Assembly: GCA_019915135.1 (NCBI GenBank)
Contig: JAHLMK010000019.1
Coordinates: 1,116,001-1,180,000, forward strand
Length of the DNA stretch: 64,000 nt
DNA from: Strobilurus pachycystidiatus
Lineage: Eukaryota > Basidiomycota > Agaricomycetes > Agaricales > Physalacriaceae
Direction of reading: 5' to 3'
The notes under the pieces are model-generated. The model had not been told where the DNA came from. It was given only the letters and a program-made list of their open reading frames with translations, and did no database searches. Shown piece by piece: positions 60,255-64,000 of this stretch (position 1 is the stretch's first letter; every line of letters starts with the position of its first letter). The translations under genes and the position numbers were made by a program.

Positions 60255-61251
60255 ATGGCTTTTCCACTGATTCGTGCGTCCACTTATCCTCTGAGAGTTT
60301 GACGGACCGTGACGACTCGACGCATTGACAGCTATTCCCCCCGGCAATCACAAAGACTTGTGGGATCAACAAGCGATGTGAGTAGTACTAGTACTCTGTG
60401 CACCGTCTCCGAATCCGTCTCTAACCTACCCGTCTTGAATTCTCCGTAGGCAGATGGCTGTCATCCACAACATCTTCATACGAGCTCTCAACTCGATTCT
60501 CAGGAACGGACCTCTAGTGACTCCTGCTCGATTCGAGGGGTTCAGGACATTCTGTTTGGCATTCGTGAGTCCCCCTCGTTATATCTCTTCTCTCGAGGTC
60601 TCACTTCGAAACTGAACAGACAGATTCTCTCCAAGATCATCACGATAACGAAGACGAGTTGTACTTTCCTTCAATTGAGAAGCACACGGGCAAAGGCAGC
60701 CTTGCCGCCAATTTCGAGCAACACAAAGCCCTGCATGGCGATCTCGACGCATTCGTCGACTACATACGGAACGTGAAGGTCGACGAATACAACGCCGAGA
60801 CGTTTATCCCCCTCGTAAACGCCTTGGCTACATCCCTCGTCCCTCATCTTACAGATGTATGTACGCTACAACTCAGATCATGGCAGACTCCCTCTCATGC
60901 ACATATCTTTGCAGGAGATTGCGACCCTCGACAGTGCCGTGCTTCGCGAATCGATGTCAAAGAAAGATATCATTGCACTCAATAAGGCGATAGAGAAACG
61001 CGTTCGGAAGAAAGCCACGCTCTCCTACTCTGTCCCTTTTGTCATCTGCTGTCTGGACACTAGTCCGTCTCCTTGGTTGGTCCATTACATGCTCTTTGTC
61101 TACCTCAGTTGACGCGTCGTACAGGTTCGCTATCCCGACGGTGATCATTTGTATTATGAATCTAGGATTTGCCAGCAAGCACAAGGACGCGTGGACCTTT
61201 GGAGATTTCGATACATGGGGTCGTCGGCGAAAGGATAGTAGTACTATCTAG
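60255..61251 (+). CDS. Hemerythrin-like (HHE domain) protein
   Basis: Predicted diiron-binding helical protein, possibly an oxygen, redox or iron sensor. Exons restore MAFPLIPIPPGNHKDLWDQQAMQMAVIHNIFIRALN, PARFEGFRTFCLAF, QDHHDNEDELYFPSIEKHTG, FEQHKALHGDLDAF and LVPHLTDEIATLD. The metal-ligand pattern of hemerythrins is visible: His in AVIH, H-x3-E in HHDNEDE, H-x3-H in HKALH, and the terminal H-x3-E in HLTDE. After the domain comes LSYSVPFVICCLD and a second intron leading to FAIPTVIICIMNLGFASKHKDAWTFGDFDTW, a C-terminal extension with hydrophobic segments seen in other fungal relatives. The stop is at 61249-61251. Introns are short GT-AG. Confidence 0.82.
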
Positions 61252-61622
61252 CTCGACTGCTCCATACGCGTGCCAGCTTGCTCGCTCACGATAGCCATAT
61301 CTATGCGATCCTTTGTTTTGCATCCTCAGTGCCAATCTCCACTTCAGCGCAGAAGCTGTCCGTTGCAACTATCCATGTAAGGGAAGGGGTCCATGGAGTT
61401 TTGAATCAAGTCTAACTCTGTCCGACGATCAAGCCCGTGCAACGACGCGTCGAATCCAGCCGATGAAGCGAGCATGTTCCAATAGCTGGATTTTCACCTG
61501 TAAGGCAATAAATATATCACGGTAAGTGTTCCTCAAAACTCGAAGGGACAACACAGCTATATTCAATGTAGACGGAATCTTAGTCTAATGGATCATCAGA
61601 CTTCACCGCCGTGGACTCTTCT
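61252..61622. other. Convergent 3' region
   Basis: About 370 bp between the stop codons of the hemerythrin-like gene and the DUF6535 gene. It probably holds both 3' UTRs. Nothing else is seen. Confidence 0.4.
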
Positions 61623-64000
61623 CTACACTGTTGCTACGCCGCTATTGTCTTTCTCCCCATCCTCGACACTGGCAGCCATTCTACTACGCCCGCCCAGAAG
61701 CGTCCTAATCGTCGTGAGCCGACAGCTGCCTCTACCGCTACTTAGTAACGCCTGCGTTGACTCAACACTGGCGGCCGACTCGTGCGACTCGGAGGTCTGA
61801 GAATGGTTTCTTGAGTACACCTGGATCAGAAAAGTGCTGGAACTCACAGAATGGAAAGGGTCGCAGGTCGTACAGATTGAGGCTGTTGCTCTACCAGTAC
61901 CAGCGTACTGCAGAAACGTTGAAACCACACGTTCCAAGTGTGCAAATGTCTCATATGAGATTGCCTTTTGCCATTGATGTGGCTCTCGTGGAATATCCTC
62001 CAATTGCAATTGGTGGTCATACACAGTGGACGCCTCGGCGGAGACAGCATAATCGAGCAACGTGTTTCCGACCAGATTCCATAGCCCCTTGTCAACAAAT
62101 GACGCCAAAGTATAAAGCCTTCGACGTCGATCAACGTCGCCCAGCATCAACATCTTTGCAGCACTAATAAGCGTGATAGGATCGGAGAGGTACAACAAGG
62201 TCGCCTCGTGAATGGATGGCTCAAGCGACTTCAGCATGTGCAATGTGTCGACGTAGGTGGAAACGACGAAGATGTGAGAGACATGATCTTTACTCTTCCC
62301 TAGTGAGAAGTCATGGTAGATCGTACGCAGCCAATCCCGGGCCACGAGCTCCGGATATATCGCAGATGCCAACGAGCTGCATCGTGAGCGATGTATGCAT
62401 TCCAGGACATCTATCAGAAGTGGAGTCGGGATAGTACTCGGATGACAGAATATGGCATCCGTAATGTGCGCCACATTACCAGCCGTTTCCGAGAACCATT
62501 CAATATAATCCCGGTGGAGTTGTGGATCCAGAACAATGGAGCGGAAGAATAAATGGAGTAGATCCCACTTGTGCTGTAAGGTCAAGTGGTCTTGCTTCAG
62601 AGCCCCGGAAGCTATGAAGGTTGATAACGAATGGAATGCAGCGCGAGGGAACTTTGAATGTGTCTGGTACAGTGGAAAGTTGCTACCAGAGTTGGACATC
62701 ATACCGAGATACTGCCTGAAGTTACGGATTAGCTTCTTCATCAAGCCATCGCGCTCGTGACTCGTCCTATGCACATATTCGGTCTGGATCAAGGCCAGCT
62801 GGAGTCGTACGTCGCTTGGCACGGTGGCATATTCCGGCCCAAGACATAATCCGTGGTAGATAGCCGACAGGAAGAAATCACAGAAAGAGGGATATGCAAC
62901 CACTCTAATGGTCAAAAAAAGGCTGGATGCGGCATCGATATCCTGTTTCTTTGAGTCTAGAAGTTTGAAAGTAGAATCAAATTGCGTGTGAGCGTCCCTA
63001 TACGGTGATTCGCGAGCTCTTCCGATACGAGTGGTCACCGAGAAATGCTTTGTTCGGGGATGATCCTGGTCACAGTCCATCTGTGAGCAGTTATGACTCG
63101 AGGCGAAGTATCCCATGAGGCGCTTCCAGAATGCTGAGTCGACATCTCCCGCGTCAAGCCATTCCAGGCCATGATTCAACGCATTACGAAATATGAGCAA
63201 CCAAGTTATGGCGTCGAGCTTCACAGTCTCTGCTCCCTTGCCAAGTTCCTCCCGGATAAACCTTACAGAGTTTCTGGGGTCAAGACCCCCAAGGAGCTCG
63301 GGGAGATATAGCGTCAAATCGCTAGACTCATGCGAGTACGGCTCTGGATTTGGTTCAACCACCGGCAGCTCATTTGGGTCGAAGCGAAGAGAAGCACGAA
63401 AGAGGCGCGCGAAAGCAGCTTGCATGGAAGGTAATTGATTTTCAGGAGACATAGCCGTCACAAAGATTGCACGTGGAAGCTCAGGAAGTTCCGTCTTCAC
63501 TGTCTTCAGGCTGCGAAGCGACAGATGGCTGAAGGCCTGCATGATAACGCGATGGACAGAATAACTTGTCGACTTCTTGTACAGCCAAACCAATCCTCGA
63601 GCGTCCAGCGCCTCGCCCTCGCGCTCCACCGCTTTTGTTTCCAAATTCTTCAGAGACCATTTCTTACGTTCCGTTTCAGAGGGCGTGGATTTCCGCATGA
63701 ACGACCAGAAACGATAGATTGGTGATCGATGGAAAAGGTACGCAATGTACTTGAAGAGCGAGTACGAATAGAACGCCAATGGGCTCTTGTATGGGCAACG
63801 TGGTTTAAACACAGGAAGTAGGGTTGTGAGGAAGTAGGCCACATAAGCGATGACGGCGATCGTTCCAACGAGTGCGGACATGGATGTGCTGAGGGAGTGG
63901 ACGTAGAGTACGAGACCAGCAAAATACAGACCAAGGGATAGGTGCATGAGCACCGGCAGAAGCGCGATGATCATAGGCACACACCACCCCTTCAAGTTCT
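61623..64000 (-). CDS. DUF6535 domain transmembrane protein (5' end beyond the window)
   Basis: Agaricomycete-specific membrane protein of unknown role. The reading frame is open to the right edge (LKGWCVPMIIALLPVLMHLSLGLYFAGLVLYVHS), which is the C-terminal half of the DUF6535 membrane domain; the N-terminal exons should lie past 64000. Another helix (VGTIAVIAYVAYFLTTLLPVF) follows, then a long cytosolic part of roughly 700 residues, mostly helical, with no motif I recognise. A GTGAGT site near 61849 may start an intron close to the C-terminus, so the last ~70 residues and the stop are uncertain. No frameshift is visible. Confidence 0.78.
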   Translation of the reverse strand, partial: NLKGWCVPMIIALLPVLMHLSLGLYFAGLVLYVHSLSTSMSALVGTIAVIAYVAYFLTTLLPVFKPRCPYKSPLAFYSYSLFKYIAYLFHRSPIYRFWSFMRKSTPSETERKKWSLKNLETKAVEREGEALDARGLVWLYKKSTSYSVHRVIMQAFSHLSLRSLKTVKTELPELPRAIFVTAMSPENQLPSMQAAFARLFRASLRFDPNELPVVEPNPEPYSHESSDLTLYLPELLGGLDPRNSVRFIREELGKGAETVKLDAITWLLIFRNALNHGLEWLDAGDVDSAFWKRLMGYFASSHNCSQMDCDQDHPRTKHFSVTTRIGRARESPYRDAHTQFDSTFKLLDSKKQDIDAASSLFLTIRVVAYPSFCDFFLSAIYHGLCLGPEYATVPSDVRLQLALIQTEYVHRTSHERDGLMKKLIRNFRQYLGMMSNSGSNFPLYQTHSKFPRAAFHSLSTFIASGALKQDHLTLQHKWDLLHLFFRSIVLDPQLHRDYIEWFSETAGNVAHITDAIFCHPSTIPTPLLIDVLECIHRSRCSSLASAIYPELVARDWLRTIYHDFSLGKSKDHVSHIFVVSTYVDTLHMLKSLEPSIHEATLLYLSDPITLISAAKMLMLGDVDRRRRLYTLASFVDKGLWNLVGNTLLDYAVSAEASTVYDHQLQLEDIPREPHQWQKAISYETFAHLERVVSTFLQYAGTGRATASICTTCDPFHSVSSSTFLIQVYSRNHSQTSESHESAASVESTQALLSSGRGSCRLTTIRTLLGGRSRMAASVEDGEKDNSGVATV

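Noticed and set aside
1..64000. CRISPR arrays, rRNA genes, LTR retrotransposons, biosynthetic core enzymes
   Set aside because: No evenly spaced direct repeats, no rRNA-like sequence, no reverse transcriptase or integrase motifs, and no PKS/NRPS/terpene synthase motifs were seen.

Overview
This is a nuclear genomic segment from a filamentous basidiomycete, most likely a mushroom-forming Agaricomycete. The protein genes are cut by many short (about 40-65 nt) GT-AG introns. Several families are typical of Agaricomycetes: an F-box protein starting with a 'RLPVELLGEIF'-type motif, a DUF6533 membrane protein, a DUF6535 membrane protein, and lineage-expanded kinase-like proteins. Domain and family names come from recognising motifs in the translated sequence; no database search was run. 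Exon borders were chosen by joining frames at GT/AG (one GC/AG) sites.

Layout. 1-10.5 kb: an F-box gene (-), a DEF1-like CUE/polyQ gene (+), a long gap, then a peroxisomal Lon protease (+) ending in a Ser-Arg-Leu targeting tripeptide. 10.7-15.5 kb: a DUF6533 seven-helix-type protein (-) and a C2H2 zinc-finger regulator (-). 15.5-19 kb: no secure gene. 19-28.6 kb: an intron-dense full-length ABCC (MRP-type) transporter (+) and dipeptidyl peptidase III (+). 28.9-30.9 kb: a hypothetical gene (-) whose TATA box lies just beside a 2.5-kb transposon-like element with about 190-bp terminal inverted repeats and 10-bp target duplications (30945-33492). 33.7-38.3 kb: three tandem kinase-like genes and at least two broken copies. 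38.5-42.6 kb: a secreted S28 serine peptidase (-) divergent from the vitamin B6 gene PDX1/SNZ1 (+). 42.6-46.3 kb: an acidic tandem-repeat tract and a decayed kinase-like gene. 46.3-49 kb: a Ser/Pro-rich coiled-coil protein (+). 50.5-55.4 kb: two identical tRNA-Ala(AGC) genes in inverted orientation with diverged copied 3' flanks, one interrupted by a small MITE with its own target duplication; a small conserved hypothetical gene lies between them. 57.6-64 kb: a short-chain dehydrogenase (-), a hemerythrin-like protein (+) and a DUF6535 protein (-) that runs off the right edge.

The genes do not form one pathway. Lon, DPP3 and S28 are separate proteolysis functions; PDX1 is metabolic; the rest are regulators, transporters and lineage-specific families. 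The most distinctive parts are the accessory tracts: the Mutator-like element with the adjoining kinase-like array, and the tRNA-Ala/MITE inverted duplication.
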